From Dysgonamonadaceae bacterium (GTDB lineage Bacteria; Bacteroidota; Bacteroidia; Bacteroidales; Azobacteroidaceae), in NCBI GenBank assembly GCA_031272075.1, contig JAISUK010000047.1, forward strand, positions 1-64,000: a DNA stretch of 64,000 nucleotides, read 5' to 3'. The position numbers and the translations under genes are program-made. Below are positions 1 through 7,854 of this stretch, in pieces. Below the pieces are notes generated by a model. The model worked only from the letters and a program-made list of their open reading frames with translations. It was not told where the DNA came from and ran no database searches. Numbering within the stretch: the stretch's first letter is position 1; every line of letters starts with the position of its first letter.

Positions 1-315
1 CTGTTTGAACAGGTAATGTTTTCGACTGACATCATAAATCTCATTCGGGTCAGGTTCAATATGCAATAGGGATTTTTCATTGCAAAAGTGGGTGACGGTT
101 ACGGCCGAGTCGCCTTTCTGAAGATACATCACCCCGCTTAATGTTCCTGAAAAATCACCCTTGATGGCTTTGTTAAAAACGGAATGAAATCCCATTCCAT
201 CCTTATGATTAGCGGATTCATATTTTATTTGTTGCGCGTTTACTTGAAAGCATGACGCAAGAAACAATATACAAACGAGTACAATTTTCTGTACTTTTAC
301 CAATATAGACTTCAT
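1..315 (-). CDS. Secreted protein of unknown function, truncated by the window edge
   Basis: This gene is not in the ORF track because its stop codon lies outside the window. Reading the minus strand from the ATG at 313-315 gives an open frame of 105 codons running to base 1. It begins with a typical Sec signal peptide: Lys near the start, a hydrophobic run (IVLVCILFLASC) and a likely cleavage site after NAQ. The Cys in FLASCF could also be read as a lipobox, so it may be a lipoprotein. The mature part includes SGTLSGVMYLQKGDSAV, which I do not recognise. It starts 11 nt after the GG-leader L,D-transpeptidase-like gene and is on the same strand, so it is probably the next gene of that operon. 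A periplasmic immunity, inhibitor or accessory role is conceivable, but nothing in the sequence proves it. Confidence 0.6.
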   Translation of the reverse strand, partial: MKSILVKVQKIVLVCILFLASCFQVNAQQIKYESANHKDGMGFHSVFNKAIKGDFSGTLSGVMYLQKGDSAVTVTHFCNEKSLLHIEPDPNEIYDVSRKHYLFKQ

Positions 316-326
316 GACAATAAATT

Positions 327-1130
327 TTAATCCTGAACGGTAATACTGGTAAATGTATGTCCGTAATTTAGCAATTCGGTAAGTTTTGACATGGCTTCAT
401 CCGTAGTGCGTATGCAACCATACGTTGGATGTTCAGGATTATTGCATCTTCCTGAATGAATTCCCATGTACTCTCGAGTAACATTGCTATATACAAAAGT
501 ATTAGCTCTAAATATTCCATATATCCCAAATGAACCTTCGAAAGTATCCTCCGAGTTATTATGTTTTAAAGCAGAATGTTGATCCAGCATCGAATAAGTA
601 CCATTCGGCCATATTCCTTTACTGCGTGAATCAACATTGTTATACGCACTATAAGTACCCAGACAACAGTCTCGTACATAAATACGTATTTGGTGGTCAC
701 TGCGATCGAAAGTGACAGTAAGTTCACCGATATTACTCGGAACTCTATTGCCACAGGCATCGACGTATCCCCAATCCTCTACATAACCTCCTTGCCATTG
801 GGATCTTGAACAAAACAGGTAATATTCATCCCTTGTATAAGGACGGCCGCACGCATAATCAAAAGGATCATATCTACTTCCAAGACTGGAGGCGCTATCA
901 AAAGCGTAGTAACTTCCTGATTCGTAGTATATTCCGTTATCATCATAGTAATAGCCGCAGCCTTCCGAGGTTCTTACCCATATTATATTCATGCCGGAAC
1001 CGGTGGTATAATATCCGTAATCATCCCAATAGTCGCCACCTTTGATGGCGCGTTGTTCACGCTCGTTCAGCGGTATGAAATTCTCCCTCAATGCGCTGAA
1101 ACTCTCTCCAGTTAATTTTTTCTTGTTCAT
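327..1130 (-). CDS. GG-leader exported protein with C-terminal L,D-transpeptidase-like motif
   Basis: The 267-aa protein starts with a charged, amphipathic segment ending in LNEREQRAIKGG (about residues 21-32). That matches the double-glycine leaders of Bacteroidetes peptides cut and exported by C39-peptidase ABC transporters. A Tyr/Asp/Ser/Gly-rich stretch follows (about 33-100), with several Cys. The C-terminal half (about 135-267) looks like a folded domain. It ends with GIHSG...PTYGCIRTTDEAM, which resembles the His...(S/T)xGC(I/V)R signature of YkuD-type L,D-transpeptidases and of DUF2778/Tlde1-type peptidoglycan-targeting effectors; the Cys in YGCIRT would be the nucleophile. Downstream of a LanC-like gene (44 nt gap) and upstream of a secreted protein. 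The combination suggests an exported peptidoglycan-active protein, possibly modified in its Tyr/Ser-rich linker. No C39 transporter is visible in the window. Leader and motif are read directly; enzymatic activity is inferred. Confidence 0.7.
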   Translation of the reverse strand: MNKKKLTGESFSALRENFIPLNEREQRAIKGGDYWDDYGYYTTGSGMNIIWVRTSEGCGYYYDDNGIYYESGSYYAFDSASSLGSRYDPFDYACGRPYTRDEYYLFCSRSQWQGGYVEDWGYVDACGNRVPSNIGELTVTFDRSDHQIRIYVRDCCLGTYSAYNNVDSRSKGIWPNGTYSMLDQHSALKHNNSEDTFEGSFGIYGIFRANTFVYSNVTREYMGIHSGRCNNPEHPTYGCIRTTDEAMSKLTELLNYGHTFTSITVQD

Positions 1131-1173
1131 AATGGTAAAATTTGGTTTAATAAAAAAGTTAAGTTAATTATTA

Positions 1174-2109
1174 TCATTTGCAATTAGCATTTTCATTCAT
1201 GAACAGGAGCATATTCCCGAAACCCGCCAAACCTCTGGAAAAAATGAAATCGCGTTTTGTCAGGCTTTCCTGCTTTAGGTTTATGAAACGTGAAATTGCT
1301 CCCAATGCGATCGCTTCCAGACTGCTATTGCCGAAATAGAGCTCCTCCTGCCAGGATATTTTTATCAAAGTTTCGATATCAAACCCATTTTCCGGTTTCG
1401 TGCGATTCATTAGAAACTTCTTCCAGACTTTATTTTTCTCGAGTTCAAATTCTTTAAGCACGCGTTCAAATATATACAGGTCGGCTTTGTCGAATGTCTG
1501 ATTGGTTTTGTGATTTAATATTTTTTCCAACAGGACTAAAAGATTCTTTTTTATTGAAACAGCTTTCTCCTTGTTGTGCTTGTATTTTTTAATTCGCATG
1601 AGAAAAATCAAAACAGAATTGATATGATAAAGAGAAACCGCATCTTGAAAGATACTCAATCCCTTATCGCATGAGTCCAGACATTCGTCGATGTGTTGAA
1701 TATAATCTACATTGGTCTTGTTATCCTTCAATCGTTCAAGCAGATAAATCCCTTTTCCCAACAAGGATGTATGCGGATTACACTTGTAATCGGAAAAGAT
1801 TTTCTTATCCACGTCCTGTAAGACTTCATTGGAATCTCCATCTACATAACCTTTTCTTATCAAGCAATTTACAACCAAACCTATTCCTGCAAGTCCGTTT
1901 TCAAAACAGGGAGATGTTGTCGCAATAGACCTCAGCACTTTGTCTAACATATCGTCGGCAATCTCGCTGTAATATTTACAATTGGAATAATCGGCATATC
2001 GATACAGAAATAGTATGATCCCCATTTTCCCGTCGTGCAATCCATTGCCGGTTATATGGTAACTGTATAAAACCAGTGTGTTTGCTATTTTTTGTAATTC
2101 ATTTTTCAT
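1174..2109 (-). CDS. LanC-like protein lacking recognisable zinc ligands
   Basis: The 311-aa protein has the spaced Gly-rich helices of the lanthionine synthetase C-like toroid: HDGKMGIILFL (about residues 25-35), ENGLAGIGLVV (about 90), SLLGKGIYLL (about 140), ELYFGNSSLEAIALG (about 258) and SRGLAGFGNML (about 292). In catalytic LanC proteins the last two positions carry the zinc ligands in WCYGxPG and CHGxAG. Here the matching places read LYFGNSS and SRGLAG, so the Cys, Cys and His all appear replaced. The protein is also shorter than typical LanC enzymes (about 400 aa) and stops soon after the last repeat. It is therefore probably not a zinc-dependent cyclase; a scaffold or leader-binding role is more likely. 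It sits 16 nt downstream of the glycosyltransferase gene and 43 nt upstream of the GG-leader gene, so it is part of a maturation operon. Confidence 0.72.
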   Translation of the reverse strand: MKNELQKIANTLVLYSYHITGNGLHDGKMGIILFLYRYADYSNCKYYSEIADDMLDKVLRSIATTSPCFENGLAGIGLVVNCLIRKGYVDGDSNEVLQDVDKKIFSDYKCNPHTSLLGKGIYLLERLKDNKTNVDYIQHIDECLDSCDKGLSIFQDAVSLYHINSVLIFLMRIKKYKHNKEKAVSIKKNLLVLLEKILNHKTNQTFDKADLYIFERVLKEFELEKNKVWKKFLMNRTKPENGFDIETLIKISWQEELYFGNSSLEAIALGAISRFINLKQESLTKRDFIFSRGLAGFGNMLLFMNENANCK

Positions 2110-2125
2110 ACGTCAGTATTTTATT

Positions 2126-4000
2126 TTATTTTATTTTATTGTTTTGTTTTGTCGAGTTGATTACTTGCTTGAAAAAATCAATAATATCCGGTACATGATA
2201 ATCAAAAGTAAATTTCATACGATTCGCTCGTACATTCCGTTCCGTTTCAGCCAGAAGTCCTTTATCTTTCAATTGAGTGACCAATTCCTTCATTGAGTCG
2301 TACAATATACACATTCCGTATTTTTCGACACCGTTGCGCATCGCAACAATATGACCCGTATTCCTTTTCTGTATGATTGGAATTCCGGCAGCCGCCAACG
2401 TGTTGATTCGAGCCGGAATATTCAAATCAAACCATCCGGCGCGCATCAACGAATTTTCATTCAAGCTTTCAAAACAATGCAACCAGCCTGCATCGTATTT
2501 AGAAAATTCTTTGACCCAATCCATTTGAGAGCAATGCGGCTCTACATGAAAATGTCTCGGGGCAAGGTCTCTGAATTGGGAGATGCCCTTTTCTTCATGG
2601 ATGTAAGTTTCATTGTATACATGTAAATGGATATTATTATCTGCCATGATGCGCATATCTTGCGGTCTGATTCCTATGATCCTTCCAATGACTACCGTAT
2701 GCACTGCTCCATCCGATGCCGAAAGTTTTTCGGAAAAATCTCCTTTAAAACAGTCGGCTTTCGGCAAGTCCCCATCCATGATAAAGGTCAAGGCATTATT
2801 GGGGTCGTATGATGTAAATAATTCAAACCATTCTTTTGTTTCTTTATTCAGGTATATTTTACCATCGGAGCGGGAGTATAAATCGATCAGTTTTTCCCAC
2901 AAACCCTGTTTCATCGCACCGTGTGGACTTTCTTTGAAATGCCATACAAAGGGAATCCCCGTATTCGCATTCATTACTTCATGCGCAAAATAAATCGCGC
3001 CTGTATTCAATTGAGCATAAATGATATCCGGTTTAATCTCTTTGAGCCTTTGTCGCCAATTATCGTACGGTACATCTTCCACATTTCCGAATGGGAGCGG
3101 GCCGACGGTACAAAAGCAATATTCCGGTTTCCCCCAAAGACCGTACAACTTGTGACCGGCCTCTTCAAAAGCATACACGCGCTCAGGATTGTAGGCCAGC
3201 TCTCCAACCAACAAAATTTTCAAACTTTCATCTGATAGCGGTCTTTTCAATTTGTAATGACTGTATGCCTTGTATTCATCGATTGTATTATAGTTGGTAG
3301 TTCTCATCCGGACAGGATCTTGGATTTTATAGTAATGTCTGTATTTATTCAATCCTCCCCCCATCTTTTCTCCCATAATTTTATGTCGCTGGCGGGGTTG
3401 ATTGGTCCATTCACAGGTGATTTTGTTTGTTGGAACGAAGAGACCTTTGTCAGTCAATTTTCTCCAGAAGGAATAAAACAAATCATCCGAAACACATTCT
3501 TCGCGCTCTATCCAGCGGTCATCCGTCTTTCTGTGCGCTGTCTGGACTAATTGCAGACAATAATCCGCCTGAACTCCCAGTGCTTTTTTATACATGATAA
3601 GACTGGCTTCGGGAACAACATCTAAACAAAAACCGCTAAAAGCCAACACAATATCTTTTGACTCTTCAAATTTTGATTTTAACGTTTCTAGATGATTGTT
3701 ATAATAAAAGTCGTCGGACGGCAAATATGCAATATATTCGTATTGAGCCATATCGATTCCTTGATTTAGTGCCGCACCCAAGCCTTTGTTGTTCGCGTTT
3801 TTGATATAACGTACAGGATAGTCACATGTGTCAGACAAATATTCAGACAAATATTCTTCTGTTTTATCTGTTGAACCATCATTGATAATGATTAATTCCC
3901 AATTCTTACAGGTTTGTTTGCACAAACTTAAGATAGCTCTTCGAATAAAGCACGCCTGATTAAATACAGGCATAATAACCGAAAAATGTATATTATTCAC
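2126..4000 (-). CDS. Two-domain glycosyltransferase (GT2 plus GT-B fold)
   Basis: The 624-aa protein joins two glycosyltransferase modules. Residues about 5-230 are family GT2 (GT-A fold), with SVIMPVFNQ, the nucleotide-binding NDGSTDKT and the metal-binding SDDFYYN. From about residue 262 (LKILLVGELAYNPERV) to the end the sequence resembles GT-B enzymes (GT4 or CgeB-like), with IKPDIIYAQLN and AAAGIPIIQKRNTGH in the donor half. There is no signal peptide or membrane segment, so it is cytoplasmic. The start is GTG at 3998-4000; the next ATG would cut into the GT2 core, so GTG is preferred. It is the first gene of a run with a LanC-like protein and a GG-leader protein. This context suggests it glycosylates the exported protein or a peptide rather than a polysaccharide, as in glycocin-type maturation. 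That role is inference; the fold assignment is firmer for GT2 than for GT-B. Confidence 0.72.
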   Translation of the reverse strand: MNNIHFSVIMPVFNQACFIRRAILSLCKQTCKNWELIIINDGSTDKTEEYLSEYLSDTCDYPVRYIKNANNKGLGAALNQGIDMAQYEYIAYLPSDDFYYNNHLETLKSKFEESKDIVLAFSGFCLDVVPEASLIMYKKALGVQADYCLQLVQTAHRKTDDRWIEREECVSDDLFYSFWRKLTDKGLFVPTNKITCEWTNQPRQRHKIMGEKMGGGLNKYRHYYKIQDPVRMRTTNYNTIDEYKAYSHYKLKRPLSDESLKILLVGELAYNPERVYAFEEAGHKLYGLWGKPEYCFCTVGPLPFGNVEDVPYDNWRQRLKEIKPDIIYAQLNTGAIYFAHEVMNANTGIPFVWHFKESPHGAMKQGLWEKLIDLYSRSDGKIYLNKETKEWFELFTSYDPNNALTFIMDGDLPKADCFKGDFSEKLSASDGAVHTVVIGRIIGIRPQDMRIMADNNIHLHVYNETYIHEEKGISQFRDLAPRHFHVEPHCSQMDWVKEFSKYDAGWLHCFESLNENSLMRAGWFDLNIPARINTLAAAGIPIIQKRNTGHIVAMRNGVEKYGMCILYDSMKELVTQLKDKGLLAETERNVRANRMKFTFDYHVPDIIDFFKQVINSTKQNNKIK

Positions 4001-4303
4001 AACTTTAAGATTTTGTTAATTTATAAAAAAGTTTTGGCAATCAGTATCATTCATAGGAACGGCTTTGATTACACCGCAAATTAAAATCGCACTTTTCAAT
4101 TTCCCAAATATTTTTCCTATTATTTTGAATTTATTATCATAACATCGACTTTCGAGGACGAAAGTAGATGTTTTGAAGTACGAAAAGGCGAAATTAGTGG
4201 CTAGTGGGTAGTGGCTGGTGGGTTACAGGATTTCAATTATGCGGGTTTTTACGTGTTTCGACGATTCAGAGAGGCTTGTTAAAAAATAAGTAACATGTAT
4301 TTC
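4001..4303. other. Intergenic region between divergent genes
   Basis: About 300 bases without a gene separate the glycosyltransferase (minus) from the AAA ATPase (plus). The part next to the glycosyltransferase is AT-rich and should hold its promoter, but I find no clean TAnnTTTG box there. Around 4196-4236 there is an imperfect GTGG-rich direct repeat (ctagtgggtagtggctggtg). No ORF or RNA signature was seen. Confidence 0.4.
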
Positions 4304-4334
4304 TTTGAATTTTCGATTTTATTTGCTATTTTTG
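4304..4334 (+). promoter_or_regulatory. Consensus Bacteroidetes promoter of the AAA ATPase gene
   Basis: TTTG at 4304-4307, a 19-base spacer and TATTTTTG at 4327-4334 fit the Bacteroidetes primary sigma factor consensus TTTG-N19-21-TAnnTTTG exactly. Transcription would start near 4341, leaving a leader of about 20 nt before the ATG at 4362. The gene is therefore probably transcribed on its own. Confidence 0.75.
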
Positions 4335-4361
4335 CAAAATTAATTCAAATATAGCATTTAA

Positions 4362-5606
4362 ATGGTACTCGAAATCAGGTTAAGGAATATTTATTCTATC
4401 AAGGACGAGGTCGTTTTGGATTTGCGGGCAGGTGGCAGCAAGTCTCAACAAACCCAACGATTGCAGGCAAATACATTCACCTGCAAAGACGGACAGATAT
4501 TGAAATCTGTAGCGATTTATGGAGCAAACGCCTCCGGTAAAAGCAATATTATCAAGGCAATACACCAATCTGTCCGGATGATTCTACAGTCGCATTTACA
4601 CAATGAAAATGCCGTTTTCGACATGAGGCCTTTCAAGTTTGACGGTTATCCTCAAAAACCAAGTTCATTTTCAATACGTTTCATGATTCAAGAAACAGAA
4701 TACGAATATGCGTTCTCATTCAATCACAATGGGATCATGACGGAGAATTTGTACCACAGCCCTAACGGGAGGCGCGCTAAAATATTTACCCGCAACGAAG
4801 CACCAGGAAAAGAAAAATCTAAAATTTACAGTTTCACTGCCGCCATCCGCAAACCGCTCGATGTCGCCGAAAATACCTCTCGTAAAACACTGTATCTCTC
4901 GCGCGCCAGTCAAATGGACAGGGAAATCGCCAAAACTGTTTACAAGTTTTTTGCGCAAAAAATCGCATTCAATCATCTGTCGGGGAATTTATTCGTGTAT
5001 CTGGAATTTGAAAAAAGTAAAGAATTATTATTGCATGCCTTGAAAATTGCAGACACCGATATTGTTGACTTCAAAATTAATTTTTTGAATAAAATGATCG
5101 ATTCGTCATACAACAATAACCCGACATCGGGCATTGCACAGGAAAGCGCAGAATTGCTGCCAATCATCACATTCCATCAAAACAATCCGAAGATTCCGTT
5201 CGATTTTGCAAAAGAAGAATCTGCAGGAACACAAATTTTATTCCGTTTGATGATGGTCATATTAGACAGTGTGAGAAACAACAAACTTTTACTGATTGAA
5301 GAAATCGGCAGCAACTTGCACAGCAAAATAGTGGAATACATCATTGAACTTTTTCATGCAAGCAATTCCGCACAAATTGTTTATACAACCCACAACACCA
5401 ATTTGCTCAATCTTCATAAACTGCGGAAAGATCAAATATATTTTGTTAATAAACGCATCGACGGTTCAAGTGATTTGTATTCACTTTTCAATTACAAGGA
5501 TTTCCGCGACACGATGGACGTAGAAAAAGCCTATTTACAGGGGCGTTTCGATGCGATCCCCAATATCGACGATCGACCTGAAATACTGAGGACGTTGACC
5601 AAATGA
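4362..5606 (+). CDS. AAA family ATPase, COG1106/AAA15 type
   Basis: The 414-aa protein begins with the Rad50/SMC-like N-terminus seen in this family (MVLEIRLRNIYSIKDEV). It has Walker A GANASGKSN (residues 54-62), a signature-like segment EESAGTQILFRL, Walker B LLLIEEIG and the H-loop VYTTHNTNLLN. The OLD/RecF-like ABC ATPases of this group (AAA_15/AAA_21) are frequent in phage-defence loci, where a nuclease or RloB-like protein often follows. Here nothing follows on the same strand: the next element is a tRNA on the opposite strand. The ATPase has no fused TOPRIM or nuclease domain that I can see. A consensus promoter lies just upstream. It could act alone, be a remnant of a two-gene defence module, or serve DNA maintenance. 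The family call is secure, the role is not. Confidence 0.8.
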   Translation: MVLEIRLRNIYSIKDEVVLDLRAGGSKSQQTQRLQANTFTCKDGQILKSVAIYGANASGKSNIIKAIHQSVRMILQSHLHNENAVFDMRPFKFDGYPQKPSSFSIRFMIQETEYEYAFSFNHNGIMTENLYHSPNGRRAKIFTRNEAPGKEKSKIYSFTAAIRKPLDVAENTSRKTLYLSRASQMDREIAKTVYKFFAQKIAFNHLSGNLFVYLEFEKSKELLLHALKIADTDIVDFKINFLNKMIDSSYNNNPTSGIAQESAELLPIITFHQNNPKIPFDFAKEESAGTQILFRLMMVILDSVRNNKLLLIEEIGSNLHSKIVEYIIELFHASNSAQIVYTTHNTNLLNLHKLRKDQIYFVNKRIDGSSDLYSLFNYKDFRDTMDVEKAYLQGRFDAIPNIDDRPEILRTLTK

Positions 5607-5658
5607 TTTCGAATATAATAGCTTACCGGTGAGCCGTAGTTTTGTTGTGATAAAGCAA

Positions 5659-5687
5659 AAGGAGTCAGAAAATTTTCCTAACTCCTT
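5659..5687 (-). terminator. Hairpin between convergent AAA ATPase and tRNA-Pro
   Basis: aaggagt at 5659-5665 and actcctt at 5681-5687 form a 7-bp stem around an AT-rich loop. On the minus strand the stem is followed by TTTTGCTTT, so it would terminate the tRNA-Pro transcript; the plus-strand tail is weaker. Confidence 0.5.
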
Positions 5688-5699
5688 CTCTTTCAGCCG

Positions 5700-5774
5700 T
5701 CGGGGTGAGACGATTCGAACGTCCGACCACACGCCCCCCAGACGCGTACTCTAACCGGGCTGAGCTACACCCCG
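5700..5774 (-). tRNA. tRNA-Pro(GGG)
   Basis: The minus strand folds into a full cloverleaf. The acceptor stem is CGGGGTG with CACCCCG, the D arm GCTC/GAGT, the anticodon stem CGCGT/GCGTG (with G-U pairs) around loop CTGGGGG, and the T arm GGACG-TTCGAAT-CGTCT with one G-U pair. Loop positions 34-36 are GGG, which reads proline codons CCC and CCU. The discriminator base is A at 5700. The 3' CCA is not encoded and would be added after transcription. Confidence 0.95.
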
Positions 5775-5826
5775 AAAACGCTGCAAAGATAAGAAAAATT
5801 CCTCGGAATAAATCTTAATTTTGAAA

Positions 5827-6306
5827 TTATTCTTCATCAGACCGTTCAAAAGAGATCGGAATCTGTCGGCGGAAAGCTTCTTTGAACGAAATCAAGGTTT
5901 CCGAACGAGCCAATCCCAAGGGTTGTAATTTTTGATGAATGATCTCCAATAAATGCTGGTTGTTTCGCGCATAGAGTTTGATGAACAAGTCATATTTCCC
6001 TGTGATATAATGACATTCTACCACTTCAGGAATTTTATCCAAAGCTGCCAGGACTTCTTCAAAATTTTCCGGATTCTTTAAAAACAATCCGATATACGCG
6101 GAAGTCTCATACCCAACCTTCGAGTAATCAACGACATATTCCGATCCTTTGATTACGCCCAGATTGACTAGTTTTTGAATCCGCTGGTGGATAGCTGCGC
6201 CCGAAACATCACATTCTCGCGCAATTTCCAAAAAAGGGATTTTCGCATTGCAGACGATCATGTTGAGGATTTTTTCATCCAATTGATCAAGTTGATGATG
6301 ACCCAT
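5827..6306 (-). CDS. Lrp/AsnC family transcriptional regulator
   Basis: The 159-aa protein has the two-part Lrp layout. An N-terminal winged helix-turn-helix (about residues 5-65) reads LDQLDEKILNMIVCNAKIPFLEIA with CDVSGAAIHQRIQKL as recognition region. A C-terminal RAM/ACT-like ligand domain (about 75-145) includes GYETSAYIGLFL, VVECHYITGKYDLFIKLYA and TLISFKEAFRRQIPI. Such proteins sense amino acids or related metabolites and act as dimers or octamers on DNA. It lies 16 nt downstream of the GtrB-like glycosyltransferase gene on the same strand, and its own promoter is not obvious. Aspartokinase and lysA are further upstream on the same strand, so lysine is a possible effector, but that is only a guess from location. 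Confidence 0.9.
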   Translation of the reverse strand: MGHHQLDQLDEKILNMIVCNAKIPFLEIARECDVSGAAIHQRIQKLVNLGVIKGSEYVVDYSKVGYETSAYIGLFLKNPENFEEVLAALDKIPEVVECHYITGKYDLFIKLYARNNQHLLEIIHQKLQPLGLARSETLISFKEAFRRQIPISFERSDEE

Positions 6307-6322
6307 AATTTATATTGTTATA

Positions 6323-7264
6323 TTATTGTTCTATATTTATCGTATTTTCGATGATGTATTCAGGCCGGTTTTTCACTTCATCGAATAAAATCCCGATGTA
6401 TTGGCCCAAAACGCCTATCGTCAACAGCTGTACGCCTCCGAAAAAGATCACAATGATCATGATTGAGGTAAAGCCGCTCTCTGCATTGGTATATCCGAAT
6501 ATTTTCCCTAGCGCATACCATATCGCCAGGATGATCCCGCCGATCACAGCGATAAATCCCAAACTTACCGATAAAAGCAATGGTTTTTTTGAGAAGTACG
6601 ACAATGCTGTGGAAGCAAAGGAGATCATTTTCCGAAACGGATATTTGGTTTTTCCGGAATGACGCGCATTTCTTTCGTAATAATAAGGCACTTGCTTGAA
6701 TCCGACCCAGGAAATGAGTCCGCGGATGTATTTTCCACGTTCCCGCAATCTGTTAAATTCTTTGATAATCGTGGAATCAATCAACCGGAAATCGCCCGTA
6801 TCCAGCGGGAATTTCACTTCCGACAGGCTATTCAGAAATCTGTAAAACAATTTAGACGACCACAATTTGAATCGGCTCTCCCCTTCCCTTGATTTACGCA
6901 CACAATAAACCACATTCGCCTGTTCTTTTTCCATCGTTTGCAACAAATCAGGGATAATTTCGGGAGGATCCTGCAAATCGGCATCAATAATCACCGCCAA
7001 ATCTGTTTTACAATAATTGATTCCGGCTGTCACCGCCGCCTGATGTCCAAAATTGCGTGAGAAATTGAGGATGAAAACGTCAGTGTCGACAGACGCGATT
7101 TCTGTCATGATCTCCAACGTCCGGTCTGTGCTCCCGTCATTGATAAAAGTGATATACGATTTGATACCGGTCAATTGATTCAATACAGATTTGACACGTT
7201 CGTAAGTGATCTGAATCACAGTCTCTTCATTATAACAAGGAATAATTATACTTAATGTTTTCAT
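6323..7264 (-). CDS. Polyprenyl-phosphate glycosyltransferase, GtrB/DPM1-like
   Basis: The 313-aa protein has an N-terminal GT2 domain, with SIIIPCYNEE near the start, NDGSTDRT, the metal-binding IIDADLQDPPE, and RERGKYIRGLISWVGFKQ. Two C-terminal membrane helices follow at about 230-255 and 270-295. This is the arrangement of GtrB, ArnC and bacterial dolichol-phosphate-mannose synthase-like enzymes. They transfer a sugar from a nucleotide donor to undecaprenyl phosphate on the inner face of the cytoplasmic membrane. A GtrA-like putative flippase lies immediately upstream (73 nt) and another membrane GT2 before that, so the three probably work together to modify a surface glycan. The sugar cannot be deduced. 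Confidence 0.88.
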   Translation of the reverse strand: MKTLSIIIPCYNEETVIQITYERVKSVLNQLTGIKSYITFINDGSTDRTLEIMTEIASVDTDVFILNFSRNFGHQAAVTAGINYCKTDLAVIIDADLQDPPEIIPDLLQTMEKEQANVVYCVRKSREGESRFKLWSSKLFYRFLNSLSEVKFPLDTGDFRLIDSTIIKEFNRLRERGKYIRGLISWVGFKQVPYYYERNARHSGKTKYPFRKMISFASTALSYFSKKPLLLSVSLGFIAVIGGIILAIWYALGKIFGYTNAESGFTSIMIIVIFFGGVQLLTIGVLGQYIGILFDEVKNRPEYIIENTINIEQ

Positions 7265-7336
7265 ACTTCAATAATTTGCCATATTTAATAAAAACAACCA
7301 AGCGTGCATTATTAAATATCTTTGTCCATAAAAAGG

Positions 7337-7831
7337 TTAACTCGCCTCTTTGACAACATCGTTTTTAAATGTATAATATTTATTACATAAAAAATTAAGG
7401 ATTGTATAACATACATTCCCGATTAATTGACAAATATAAGAAGAAGTTAGGAAATATTCCTTATTTTGGAAAGAAAATTTAAAAGAAGCAATAACTGCAG
7501 ACTTGTTTAATATCAAAACGACACCAAGCTGAACGATATAACAGACGGCAAATACTGCAACAAACTTGATAAAACCTTTTTTCCAGTCGCCTTTGCTCTT
7601 GAAAGTCCAATTCCGGTTAAAAATAAAACTGCTGATTATCCCGGCGCCGTATCCGACGAGATTGGATACCAGCATGGCATGGTTGGGCGTGCGTTGTTCG
7701 CCATACATGCCATATCCCCATTTCATGATAATCCAAATGACGGTCAAGGTCAACAAGGTATTCACAACCCCTACAATTCCGTATTTCAGAAACTGGGTGA
7801 AAAAATTTTTATTGAGCGTAAAAGCAGTCAT
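7337..7831 (-). CDS. GtrA family membrane protein
   Basis: The 164-aa protein has four predicted membrane helices: FLKYGIVGVVNTLLTLTVIWII, LVSNLVGYGAGIISSFIFNR, FVAVFAVCYIVQLGVVLIL and YICQLIGNVCYTILNFL. The motif FIFNRNWTFKS is typical of GtrA. Family members are proposed to flip polyprenyl-phosphate-linked sugars across the inner membrane. Its neighbours are a GtrB-like transferase downstream and a membrane GT2 upstream (24 nt), the usual partners. Length matches the family (120-170 aa). Confidence 0.88.
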   Translation of the reverse strand: MTAFTLNKNFFTQFLKYGIVGVVNTLLTLTVIWIIMKWGYGMYGEQRTPNHAMLVSNLVGYGAGIISSFIFNRNWTFKSKGDWKKGFIKFVAVFAVCYIVQLGVVLILNKSAVIASFKFSFQNKEYFLTSSYICQLIGNVCYTILNFLCNKYYTFKNDVVKEAS

Positions 7832-7854
7832 ATTCGCGAAATCTTACATTTCTG

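Noticed and set aside
2118-2152. TTTTA/TTTTG repeat between the glycosyltransferase and LanC-like genes
   Set aside because: It is a short low-complexity run overlapping the end of the glycosyltransferase gene; no hairpin or promoter is associated with it.
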